A stretch of DNA of 27,098 bases. Origin: Bacteroidia bacterium (GTDB lineage: Bacteria; Bacteroidota; Bacteroidia; NS11-12g; UBA9320). The DNA lies in contig JAQWZS010000085.1 of NCBI GenBank assembly GCA_029253325.1, forward strand, positions 1 to 27,098. The letters run 5' to 3'. The position numbers were made by a program, and so were the translations under genes. A model generated the notes under the pieces. That model did no database searches. It had not been told where the DNA came from and was given only the letters and a program-made list of their open reading frames with translations. This document shows, one piece after another, positions 16,201-23,624 of the stretch (position 1 is its first letter; each line of letters opens with the position of its first letter).

Positions 16201-17068
16201 GATTCTTTAAATCATCGATGGTAGAAATGAAATGAATATTTGAATGTTGATAGGTCGTTTTGTATGAATCGGGTAGGCCGTGAACGAGAATTTTGTGGTC
16301 TTTGAACATTTTAATCATATTATCTAGATATGCATCAATTCTCTTCTTTGATCGAAATATTGTAAAAGCACAAACAATATTTTTTGCTTTTGTGTTGATG
16401 CTGCATTCTTCGACATCAGCAATTGGAACGTTAGCTCCTAAGTAAATACACTCACAATTTTCTTTTCTTAAAATATAATAAGAGTAGAGAAGACCAATTT
16501 CGTGAAACTCAGTTTCAGGCAAGAAAAGTACAAATCTGTTTTCTGAATGAACAAACGGTAAGCTGTTTATTGCCGAAAAAAGTTTTTGTCTAACGAGCTG
16601 GCTTGTAAAGTGTTCATGAGACGGATTCAATTTGTTAATAGTCCACATCAATCCAATTTTGACTAAAAGTGGGCTTATTATAGTTTCAATGGTTTCTTCT
16701 GTACCAAATTCATCAATACTTTTCTGGTATACAGATTCAAAAAGCTTATTATCACATTTTAATGTAGCTATGATTAAGTCATTAATGAGTGATGCTTTAG
16801 CTGTGTCAATATTTTGTTTTTGTAACTCTTCAATTTTGTTATTAAGATCTTCAGCAGACAACGCACTAGCTTTACTTATCTTCATGCCGTGGTCGAGAAC
16901 AGAAACAAGATTTAGTAATTTTTTCAAGTCATCGTGATCGTAATACCTAATATTAGTTGGAGTTCTTTTGGGATCGAAAATAGAATATCTTTTCTCCCAG
17001 GTTCGAATAGTATGGGCTTTAATACCGCTAATATTCTCTAAATCCCTAATACTCAACGTGTTAATCAT
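16193..17068 (-). CDS. MerR-family, B12-binding CarH-like regulator of carotenoid genes
   Basis: 291 residues. Residues 4-70 are a MerR helix-turn-helix (LSIRDLENISGIKAHTIRTW, then NIRYYDHDDL). Residues about 90-165 form a B12 cap domain with Trp142-x9-Glu152-His153, the motif that shields adenosylcobalamin in CarH. Residues about 178-285 form a Rossmann-like cobalamin domain with Glu187-x-His189-x-x-Gly192, His189 being the expected cobalt ligand. The later SxT and GG motifs are altered (AFT at 234-236, HGLP at 263-266). CarH proteins repress carotenoid genes in the dark and release DNA when light breaks adenosylcobalamin. Position directly upstream of crtI supports that role, but B12 binding is inferred. 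Confidence 0.88.
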   Translation of the reverse strand: MINTLSIRDLENISGIKAHTIRTWEKRYSIFDPKRTPTNIRYYDHDDLKKLLNLVSVLDHGMKISKASALSAEDLNNKIEELQKQNIDTAKASLINDLIIATLKCDNKLFESVYQKSIDEFGTEETIETIISPLLVKIGLMWTINKLNPSHEHFTSQLVRQKLFSAINSLPFVHSENRFVLFLPETEFHEIGLLYSYYILRKENCECIYLGANVPIADVEECSINTKAKNIVCAFTIFRSKKRIDAYLDNMIKMFKDHKILVHGLPDSYKTTYQHSNIHFISTIDDLKNHC

Positions 17069-17317
17069 CTATATAGCTAATTATGCTAAATATAATACAA
17101 TAAAAGGAGGTGTTTTGTTTGGAAATACTAGAAAAAAAGCCACTTCAATGCAAATTAACAAGATTTCACATCCAGCCCATTTCTACTCTAGTCTTGTTTT
17201 TTTTACTACATTTTTTCTAGAGGAGCAAGAAATAATGACAAGGGAAAGGATTAAAATTATTACAAGTTTTGATTTAATCATTTTGTGCATTAGGTTAAAA
17301 ACGTTAACGAGAATTTT

Positions 17318-18409
17318 TTATTTCAACGATTGAAGAGCATCTAGGTATCTTTCGGGAGTTTCACCATCTGCAGCAATCTGATAATCTTCGTATGAACAGG
17401 GAACGGTTAATGTAAGATTTATATTATTAGGTTCTGCTGGATGCTCGATTTTCATCCACCATCGAGATGTTCGTTTACTTTTAATGAATACTATTGGGGT
17501 ATTATTATAATTAAAGTCGCATCGATATTTTATAAAATCTTGATGCGATTCAGGCTTGTCATCCATGCGACTATTAAACCCACTAATAAAGTACCATATT
17601 ATTTGAGCACAAAGAGCAGCAGTTAATTCTCTTTCGTCTAGGCGTGGTAAATAACCGAAAATGCCAAAACAAGAATTGTAATCACTTATGCCTGCATACT
17701 TTGCTATTTGGCAGGCTTCATCACTTGTTAATCCGCTTGGACTAATAGTTTCCTTAGCAGGAGCATCAGCATGTTGAATGGCATTGATGTCAAATAAAAC
17801 TAAATTAGAGTTTCTCAAGTATAGCTCAGATTCTTCTATGTTTTTTTTGAGATTACCTAATCTAACAATGCTGTGGTTTTTACTTTTTGTTGTTGCAAGT
17901 TCTTCAGGAGATACGAAGTGATTTTGATATGCAAGTGCATTTATTTTACATATATTTTCAGGATTATCTACATGTATTTTACTAAATAGTTGATTTTCAG
18001 AAACGGGTATTTTTGATGAAATACAGGAAATCTGCATTTGATTCTTCGACCCTTTCACACCTCGATATAGTTCGAAACCTTGATTAATTTCTTTCCCAAT
18101 AAATACGGAAGTAATATCTAAATTTCTTAATTCTTCAATGATGAGGTATAAAGCTGATTGATTTTCGTGTTCCTCATCATGAGCCTTTAAATTGCCAAGA
18201 TCAACAATGCTGTTTGCTGTATGGTTTAATTTACTCAGTTGGTAAAGGTGTTTACGAATACCATTGCAGTCTTCACCGTATCCAATTAATGCAATCTTAG
18301 CTTGCTTAAGCTTAGGAAATTCAGAAATGTAAGCATCGACTATCGATCCAAGTTCGTGAGATGATGAAGTAATGTCCAAATTTATTTTATTGAAGTAATG
18401 TTCAAGCAT
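17318..18409 (-). CDS. Ureohydrolase-fold (arginase/formimidoylglutamase-like) protein lacking metal motifs
   Basis: 363 residues. The C-terminal half (PSGLTSDEACQIAKYAG...DERELTAALCAQIIWYF) matches the arginase-like proteins often named formimidoylglutamase in Flavobacteriia. The family's manganese motifs are not there: GGDHS is replaced by GKEIN (105-109), the DAHxD site by a CISSK stretch near 129, and SFDVDxxDP by LFDINAIQHADAP (205-217). A ureohydrolase reaction is therefore doubtful, and a structural or non-enzymatic role is possible. It is divergent from an epimerase-like gene across 40 bases, and a -7 box lies 19 bases before the ATG. The gap 17069-17317 downstream, towards the regulator, shows only a weak CTCTAG/CTAGAG inverted repeat. 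Confidence 0.75.
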   Translation of the reverse strand: MLEHYFNKINLDITSSSHELGSIVDAYISEFPKLKQAKIALIGYGEDCNGIRKHLYQLSKLNHTANSIVDLGNLKAHDEEHENQSALYLIIEELRNLDITSVFIGKEINQGFELYRGVKGSKNQMQISCISSKIPVSENQLFSKIHVDNPENICKINALAYQNHFVSPEELATTKSKNHSIVRLGNLKKNIEESELYLRNSNLVLFDINAIQHADAPAKETISPSGLTSDEACQIAKYAGISDYNSCFGIFGYLPRLDERELTAALCAQIIWYFISGFNSRMDDKPESHQDFIKYRCDFNYNNTPIVFIKSKRTSRWWMKIEHPAEPNNINLTLTVPCSYEDYQIAADGETPERYLDALQSLK

Positions 18410-18428
18410 TCAATATATTCGTGGTTCA

Positions 18429-18436
18429 CAAAATTA
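18429..18436 (-). promoter_or_regulatory. -7 promoter box TAATTTTG for the ureohydrolase-fold gene
   Basis: Exact TAnnTTTG on the minus strand, 19 bases before the ATG at 18409, in a 40-base divergent gap. No well-spaced TTG was found. On the plus strand a near-match TATATTCG (18414-18421) precedes the epimerase-like gene by 28 bases. Confidence 0.5.
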
Positions 18437-18449
18437 AACGAAGAATCTC

Positions 18450-19460
18450 ATGATTTTTGCCGTAACTGGATCCAATGGTTTTTTAGGTGTACACATTATA
18501 CATCACTTACTTAAAATGGGTCATGAAGTAAGGGCAATTCATAGACCAAAATCAGTGTTTGATGAATTTGAATTAGTTAAATCATATCATGCTCTTCCAT
18601 CGAGTACTTATGACCAACTTGATTGGTGTGAATGTGAGTTGTATGATGTTACAGGTCTACAAGAAATTTTTCAAGATTGTGATTACGTTATTCATTTGGC
18701 AGGATTGATATCTTATTCGAAGAGAGATCGTGAAAAAATGATTCGAGTGAATCAAGGGTACACGGCCAATGTTGTAAATGCTGCTATTGATTCTGACGTG
18801 AAAAAATTATTGTACAGTAGTAGTATAGCTGCTTTGACTAAAAATGATAAGAACGAAATCATTAATGAGGATAATTTATGGTCTTCAGAACAACCACATA
18901 GTTTTTATGGATTCTCCAAATATTTAGGGGAATGTGAAATACTTAGAGGTAAAGAGGAAGGCCTGTCTGTAGTGATGGTAAATCCAGGTATTGTTCTTGG
19001 ATATGGAGATTGGGAAAAAGGGTCCAATCAGCTTTTTAAGAATGCATTTAAGCAGTTTTACTTTTTTAGTCGTGGAGTTACTGGATTTATAGGGGTTAGA
19101 GACGTTGCTAAAGTCATGGAAAAGCTTTGTTTGTCCAATGCAAATGGAGAGCGATTTATCCTCGTATCAGAAAATAAAACATTTGAAAGTATTGCTAAAA
19201 CGATGGCAGTTAAATTCAAAAAAAGGAAACCGTTTATAGAGGTCAAAGGTTTTATATATCAAACGATATATTTTATTATTTCATTGATGGAATTTTTAGG
19301 AATCAATGGAATGTTATCGAGAGAGACAGTAAAGGCAAGCATTTCAAAGAATCAGTTTTCAAATCAAAAAGTGAAAGACTTTTTAAATTTTGAATTTGAA
19401 TCCATGGATTCGTGCCTAGAAAGAGTTTGTGAAGAGTATAAAAAAAGCCCTTCTTCATAG
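18450..19460 (+). CDS. NAD(P)-dependent epimerase/dehydratase family protein
   Basis: 336 residues of the extended short-chain dehydrogenase family, with a Rossmann start IFAVTGSNGFLG (glycines at 7, 10 and 13), a YSSSIAAL stretch holding the catalytic serine and the pair Tyr153-x-x-x-Lys157 (YGFSK). The sequence resembles dihydroflavonol-4-reductase-like and 3-beta-HSD-like members; the substrate cannot be told. Residues about 257-280 are hydrophobic (YQTIYFIISLMEFLGI), perhaps a membrane-associated helix. It is divergent from the ureohydrolase-like gene and convergent with rplY, and its last codons form part of the rplY terminator. Confidence 0.85.
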   Translation: MIFAVTGSNGFLGVHIIHHLLKMGHEVRAIHRPKSVFDEFELVKSYHALPSSTYDQLDWCECELYDVTGLQEIFQDCDYVIHLAGLISYSKRDREKMIRVNQGYTANVVNAAIDSDVKKLLYSSSIAALTKNDKNEIINEDNLWSSEQPHSFYGFSKYLGECEILRGKEEGLSVVMVNPGIVLGYGDWEKGSNQLFKNAFKQFYFFSRGVTGFIGVRDVAKVMEKLCLSNANGERFILVSENKTFESIAKTMAVKFKKRKPFIEVKGFIYQTIYFIISLMEFLGINGMLSRETVKASISKNQFSNQKVKDFLNFEFESMDSCLERVCEEYKKSPSS

Positions 19461-19472
19461 AAAAAGGGCTTT
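19440..19472 (-). terminator. Intrinsic terminator of prs-rplY
   Basis: Stem AAAGCCCTT/AAGGGCTTT (19444-19452 with 19464-19472), extended after one mismatch by TTC/GAA around an ATA loop. On the minus strand it is followed by seven T bases, so it ends the rplY transcript. The convergent epimerase-like gene's TAG stop (19458-19460) lies in the hairpin tip. Confidence 0.85.
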
Positions 19473-19492
19473 GAATTATTATTGATTCACTA

Positions 19493-20122
19493 TTATTCTT
19501 CTGCTTTTTCTTCAGTTGCTTCTCCTTCTTCTGATGGATTTTCTTCTCCTTCACCCTCTCCATCGGCAGCACTTCTAGCAGCACGTGTTACAACACATGA
19601 AACAATGGAGTTATTTTCAGAATCAAGTAATTGAAGCTTATCAACCTGAATATCTTTTACTTTTACACTCTTTCCAATCTCAAGGTCATTTATATCAACT
19701 TCAATAAACTCAGGAAGGTCTGCTATTAAACCTGATACGTTTAACTTTTTAATTTTAAGCTGTAATTTTCCACCTGCAATAACTCCAGGAGAATTTCCTA
19801 CAATTTTAACAGGCACAGATATAGATAGTGGACTTTTATCGTCTACTTCATAGAAATCAGCATGGATAATATCCTCTGATACAGGGTGAAACTGCATTTC
19901 TTGTACTTTAGCAAGCTTTATATTTTTTCCAACGGAAACCTGAACAAGGAACGTGTTTGGAGTATATACTAAATGCTTAAAGTCAGCTTGATAAACAGAA
20001 AAATTCACATTTTCATTTTTACCATAAATTACGCAGGGTACTTTCCCTTCTTTTCTCACTTTTTTGGTGGCGGATTTTCCTAACCCGTCTCTTACATCAC
20101 CTTTTAATGCGATTACTTTCAT
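19493..20122 (-). CDS. rplY: 50S ribosomal protein bL25 (CTC form)
   Basis: 209 residues. The N-terminal L25 domain (about 1-92) starts MKVIALKGDVRDGLGKSATKKVRKEGKVPCVIYG, and a TL5/CTC-type second beta domain follows (about 95-180). The tail from about 185 is highly acidic (GEGEGEENPSEEGEATEEKA), common in Bacteroidota L25. It binds 5S rRNA in the large subunit. It begins 24 bases after prs, the common prs-rplY pair, and ends at a strong hairpin terminator. Confidence 0.95.
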   Translation of the reverse strand: MKVIALKGDVRDGLGKSATKKVRKEGKVPCVIYGKNENVNFSVYQADFKHLVYTPNTFLVQVSVGKNIKLAKVQEMQFHPVSEDIIHADFYEVDDKSPLSISVPVKIVGNSPGVIAGGKLQLKIKKLNVSGLIADLPEFIEVDINDLEIGKSVKVKDIQVDKLQLLDSENNSIVSCVVTRAARSAADGEGEGEENPSEEGEATEEKAEE

Positions 20123-20146
20123 TTTACTAAATATTAAATTCTTATT

Positions 20147-21157
20147 TTAAATTAATTCTTTTTGGTATGAGTCAGAGATGTTAAATAAGGAACTTATTGA
20201 TCCAAATTCACTGACACTTCTTATAGCGTTTGCAAAAAGATTATCAACGCTAAGTACTTTAATTTTACTGTAATTTCCATTTTTGATTGGTATGGTATCA
20301 CAAAGTACAATTTCTTCTAATACGGAGTTTTCTAAATTTTCATATGCTTTGCCACTAAGTACTGGGTGGGTACATACTGCTCGTACGGATTTCGCTCCTT
20401 TTTCTTTAATAAGTGCCGCTGCTTTACACAAGGTATTTGCAGTGTCACAAATATCATCTATCAAAACAACATCCTTACCTTTAACATCACCAATAATTGT
20501 CATCGATGCAATTTCATTGGCACGTTTTCTTGCTTTATCACAAATAACCATTTCTACACCCAGAAATTTCGCAAATTCACGCACACGTTTTGTTGCACCT
20601 ACATCAGGTGCAGCAAGTAATAAATTTTCAGCAGGCAAACTTTTAATGTATGGGATAAATATGACTGTTGAGTCAAGATGATCAACAGGGATATCGAAAA
20701 AACCTTGAATTTGTGGTGCATGTAAATCCATAGTCATTACTCGGTCTGCTCCAGCTGCAGTTAAAATATTTGCAACCATTTTGGAACTAATAGGGACTCT
20801 TGGTTTGTCTTTTCTGTCTTGCCTTGCTAGTCCAAAATATGGGATTACAGCAACAACTTTATGAGCCGAAGCTCTTTTAGCTGCATCAATAAGCATTAGT
20901 AATTCCATCGTGTTATCTGCAGGAGGCATGGTAGATTGAATGATAAAAACATCACACCCACGAACAGTTTCGTCTATGCATGGTTGGAATTCTCCGTCAC
21001 TAAAGCTATTTAGGGTAACGCTACCTAGGTTTTGACCATAAGCTTTGGCAATCTTTTCTGCAATGGAATGAGATCCAGATCCAGCAAAAATTTTTACTTT
21101 ATTTATAAACGAGGGCATATTCTTTGTTTTACTTTCACTGCTTTTGGCAGTTATCAT
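20147..21157 (-). CDS. prs: Ribose-phosphate pyrophosphokinase
   Basis: 336 residues from ATG 21157. The enzyme makes PRPP from ribose 5-phosphate and ATP for nucleotide, histidine and tryptophan synthesis. Visible motifs are KIFAGSGSHSIAEKIA (22-37), YFGLARQDRKDKPR (107-120), MDLHAPQIQGFFDIPVDHL (143-161) and the PRPP loop VLIDDICDTANT (231-242). The first 13 residues (MITAKSSESKTKN) look non-conserved; ATG 21118 is an alternative start. No exact -7 box was found upstream, so it may be read from the tRNA-Gln promoter through the hairpin at 21194-21231. Confidence 0.95.
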   Translation of the reverse strand: MITAKSSESKTKNMPSFINKVKIFAGSGSHSIAEKIAKAYGQNLGSVTLNSFSDGEFQPCIDETVRGCDVFIIQSTMPPADNTMELLMLIDAAKRASAHKVVAVIPYFGLARQDRKDKPRVPISSKMVANILTAAGADRVMTMDLHAPQIQGFFDIPVDHLDSTVIFIPYIKSLPAENLLLAAPDVGATKRVREFAKFLGVEMVICDKARKRANEIASMTIIGDVKGKDVVLIDDICDTANTLCKAAALIKEKGAKSVRAVCTHPVLSGKAYENLENSVLEEIVLCDTIPIKNGNYSKIKVLSVDNLFANAIRSVSEFGSISSLFNISDSYQKELI

Positions 21158-21193
21158 AAACTATTGGAATCTATATTCCTTTAGACTATGTTT

Positions 21194-21231
21194 ATTATAA
21201 GAGAAATAAATAAATTTATTTCTCTTATAAT
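21194..21231. repeat. Perfect 17-bp inverted repeat between tRNA-Gln and prs
   Basis: Arms ATTATAAGAGAAATAAA and its exact complement around a TAAA loop. It begins 5 bases past the 3' end of the tRNA. There is no U-tract on the minus strand (AACATAG follows), so it is not a textbook terminator. It may guide tRNA 3' processing or control read-through into prs. Confidence 0.7.
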
Positions 21232-21235
21232 CTAG

Positions 21236-21308
21236 TTGGCCGACCAGGGCTCGAACCTGGACTCTTCTGTACCAAAAACAGACGTGTTGCCAGTTACACC
21301 ATCAGCCA
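21236..21308 (-). tRNA. tRNA-Gln (anticodon TTG)
   Basis: A complete 73-base cloverleaf on the minus strand. The acceptor stem TGGCTGA pairs with TCGGCCA, followed by discriminator A; CCA is not encoded. The D stem is GTGT/ACAC, and the anticodon stem TCTGT/ACAGA encloses loop TTTTGGT with anticodon TTG. The T arm CCAGG-TTCGAGC-CCTGG has the expected loop. It reads CAA (and CAG by wobble) codons. Confidence 0.96.
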
Positions 21309-21318
21309 TTTTGGGCTG

Positions 21319-21348
21319 CAAATTTATAGTTGTTTTTTTAATTTGCAA
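21319..21348 (-). promoter_or_regulatory. tRNA-Gln promoter, TTG-N19-TAAATTTG
   Basis: On the minus strand TTG at 21348-21346, a 19-base spacer and TAAATTTG at 21326-21319, with the tRNA 5' end 10 bases further on. This is a full Bacteroidota sigma-A match. The -33 part lies within the last codons of recQ. The same bases also form TGCAAATT/AATTTGCA arms (21317-21324 and 21340-21347). Confidence 0.75.
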
Positions 21349-23530
21349 CATCACTCATGAATTGAATTTGAAATATCTTCATTTCTTCATGTGTGAATTC
21401 TCCATCAAACTCGTTTACAGCAGCATCAATACTTCCGGAATCATCCGATTTGAAGTAATCATAAATTTCGTCTCTCCCTTCTTCATCTATGATTTCATCG
21501 ATATAATAGAGTAAGTCTACTTGTGTTCCAGAAAATACGATGGCTTCTAATTCTTCGATTAACTCCTCATAATCCAACCCTTGGCCTTTAGCAATATCTT
21601 CAATCGAAACTTTTTTGTCAATATTTTGAATGATATGAATTTTACGAGCACTCTTGTTAACTACTGATTTTAATACCAAATCGTCAGGCCTTTCGATATT
21701 ATTCTCATCTACGTAATTAGATATCAGTTGAATGAAAGGTTTACCGAACTTTTTAGCTTTATTTTTACCTACACCAGTAATGTTTTCCATTTCATCCATG
21801 GTGATAGGAAATTTAAATGCCATATCCTCCAAAGAAGTTTCTTGGAAGATTACATAGGGAGGAAGACCCATATCTTTGGCTACTTCTTTTTGAAGTTCTT
21901 TTAGTTTGGCATAAAGCTCTTTGTCATATACCGCCTCTAGCTGAATGGACTCAAAATCAGCATCACTTATGGCATCATATTCCTTATCTAAGGCAATTTG
22001 AACACTTGTTGGTTTTGCAATGTAATTCAAGCCTTCTTTACTAATAGAAAGCAGACCATACAATTCAATATTTTTGATGATTAGATTATTAATTTGACCG
22101 TATCTAATGAGGGTTTTCCAATAATTCTCATTTTTATCTTTACCAAAACCAAATAATTCATGTAGGCTGTGCTTATATGCTTTCACCTCGGGTGAGGCTT
22201 TACCCATTAGTATATTGATGATATGTTTTAATCCAACTTTTCCATCGGTAAACTGGATAGCTTTCAAAGCAGCAACTAAAGCGTCAGTAGCTTCTTCAGT
22301 TTCTCGAGGACTTCGGCAATTGTCACACATTTTGTCACATTTTTCAGCGTCAAAATTTTCACCAAAATAATGCAGTAATGATTTTCTACGACATTGTGAT
22401 GATTCTGCAAAAAAGGCCATTTCAGAAATTAACTGAGTGCCAATTTCCCGCTCGGCTACGGGCTTGTCTTTCAGGAATTTTTCTAATTTTTCGGTGTCTT
22501 TTGGGTTAAAGAAAAGAACACAATCGCCATCCATGCCGTCTCTACCTGCTCGTCCAGTTTCTTGATAGTATCCTTCCAATGACTTAGGCACATCGTAATG
22601 TATAACGAAGCGAACATCAGGCTTATCAATACCCATACCAAATGCAATTGTGGCACAAATTACATCAGCATCTTCCATTAGAAATTTATCTTGATTACCT
22701 GCTCGGGTTTTGGCATCTAATCCTGCATGGTAAGGAAGTGCATTGATGCCATTTGCTTGAAGTATCTCCGATACTTCTTCTGTTTTTTTTCTACTTAGAC
22801 AATATACAATACCGCTTTTACCTTTTCTTTTATTGATAAAAGAAATAAGGTCTTTCATGGTTTGAGCTTTACTTCCCTTAGGTAAAACTTCATAGTAGAG
22901 ATTAGCCCTATTAAACGATGATTTAAAAACTTGAGCATCGAGCATATTCAACGTTTTTTGAATATCCAATTGTACCTTGGGTGTAGCTGTAGCTGTAAGT
23001 GCTATCATAGGTACATCATCAATTTCTTTTACAATCTGTTTTATTCTACGATATTCAGGTCTAAAGTCATGACCCCACTCAGAAATACAGTGGGCTTCGT
23101 CTACTGCTACAAAACTTAATTTCACTGATCGAAGGAAGTCGATAGTTTCATCTTTTTTTAATGTTTCTGGGGCAACATAAAGCATTTTAGTACGACCTTC
23201 TGAAACATCTCTTTTTACTCTCTCAGTTTGTGTTTTTGTAAGAGAGGAATTTAAAAAATGAGCAATAGAATCATTTTCACCAAAACCCCTAATAGCATCA
23301 ACTTGGTTTTTCATTAAAGCGATGAGAGGTGATATAATGACGGCTGTACCGTTGCTGATTAATGCAGGTAGCTGATAGCAAAGAGATTTTCCAGCTCCTG
23401 TTGGCATAATGACAAAACAATCGTTTCCTTTAAGTATTGTGGATATAACTTGCTCTTGCATTCCTTTGAACGAGTCAAATCCAAAAAACTCTTTAAGGCT
23501 TACCTTTAAATCCAAAACTTCTGTAGTCAT
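21338..23530 (-). CDS. recQ: ATP-dependent DNA helicase RecQ
   Basis: 730 residues. The superfamily 2 helicase core has PTGAGKS (43-49), DEAH (144-147) in DEAHCISEWGHDFRPEY, and YYQETGRAGRDG (321-332). The RQC zinc site is Cys380, Cys398, Cys402 and Cys405, followed by a winged-helix region. An HRDC domain lies at about 544-615 (LQKEVAKDMGLPPYVIFQ). The C-terminal 110 residues look like the helix-turn-helix extension common in Bacteroidota RecQ (SIEDIAKGQGLDYEELIEEL) with an acidic tail. RecQ unwinds DNA 3' to 5' in recombination and fork repair. It is divergent from kdsD across 94 bases; no exact -7 box was found for it. Confidence 0.96.
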   Translation of the reverse strand: MTTEVLDLKVSLKEFFGFDSFKGMQEQVISTILKGNDCFVIMPTGAGKSLCYQLPALISNGTAVIISPLIALMKNQVDAIRGFGENDSIAHFLNSSLTKTQTERVKRDVSEGRTKMLYVAPETLKKDETIDFLRSVKLSFVAVDEAHCISEWGHDFRPEYRRIKQIVKEIDDVPMIALTATATPKVQLDIQKTLNMLDAQVFKSSFNRANLYYEVLPKGSKAQTMKDLISFINKRKGKSGIVYCLSRKKTEEVSEILQANGINALPYHAGLDAKTRAGNQDKFLMEDADVICATIAFGMGIDKPDVRFVIHYDVPKSLEGYYQETGRAGRDGMDGDCVLFFNPKDTEKLEKFLKDKPVAEREIGTQLISEMAFFAESSQCRRKSLLHYFGENFDAEKCDKMCDNCRSPRETEEATDALVAALKAIQFTDGKVGLKHIINILMGKASPEVKAYKHSLHELFGFGKDKNENYWKTLIRYGQINNLIIKNIELYGLLSISKEGLNYIAKPTSVQIALDKEYDAISDADFESIQLEAVYDKELYAKLKELQKEVAKDMGLPPYVIFQETSLEDMAFKFPITMDEMENITGVGKNKAKKFGKPFIQLISNYVDENNIERPDDLVLKSVVNKSARKIHIIQNIDKKVSIEDIAKGQGLDYEELIEELEAIVFSGTQVDLLYYIDEIIDEEGRDEIYDYFKSDDSGSIDAAVNEFDGEFTHEEMKIFQIQFMSDVAN

Positions 23531-23580
23531 TATTTTATTTTACGAATATCCAACGAATTTAAACACTAATATAATACACT

Positions 23581-23613
23581 TTGTATCACTTGCAGAAATA
23601 ATTTTTTAATTTG
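23581..23613 (+). promoter_or_regulatory. Possible promoter for kdsD, TTG-N22-TTAATTTG
   Basis: TTG at 23581-23583, a 22-base spacer and TTAATTTG at 23606-23613, one mismatch from TAnnTTTG and 11 bases before the ATG. The -7-like box is one arm of a TAATTTG-CAT-CAAATTA inverted repeat (23607-23623). Confidence 0.4.
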
Positions 23614-23624
23614 CATCAAATTAC

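Noticed and set aside
17103..17110. AAGGAGGT Shine-Dalgarno-like sequence on the plus strand
   Set aside because: No ATG at a suitable distance opens a believable frame.
17186..17222. CTCTAG/CTAGAG inverted repeat with a 25-base loop as terminator
   Set aside because: Short stem, long loop and no extension; likely chance in AT-rich sequence.
16968..17333. Plus-strand frame of 121 codons over the regulator start and the gap to the ureohydrolase-like gene
   Set aside because: It runs antisense to a well-supported gene for its first third and has no recognisable family.
17219..17333. GAGGAG followed after 9 bases by an ATG (17235) and a 32-codon frame
   Set aside because: Shine-Dalgarno use is rare in this group, the peptide is not recognisable, and the frame runs into the end of the convergent gene.
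20283..20681. Plus-strand frame of 132 codons opposite prs
   Set aside because: Antisense shadow of a highly conserved gene.
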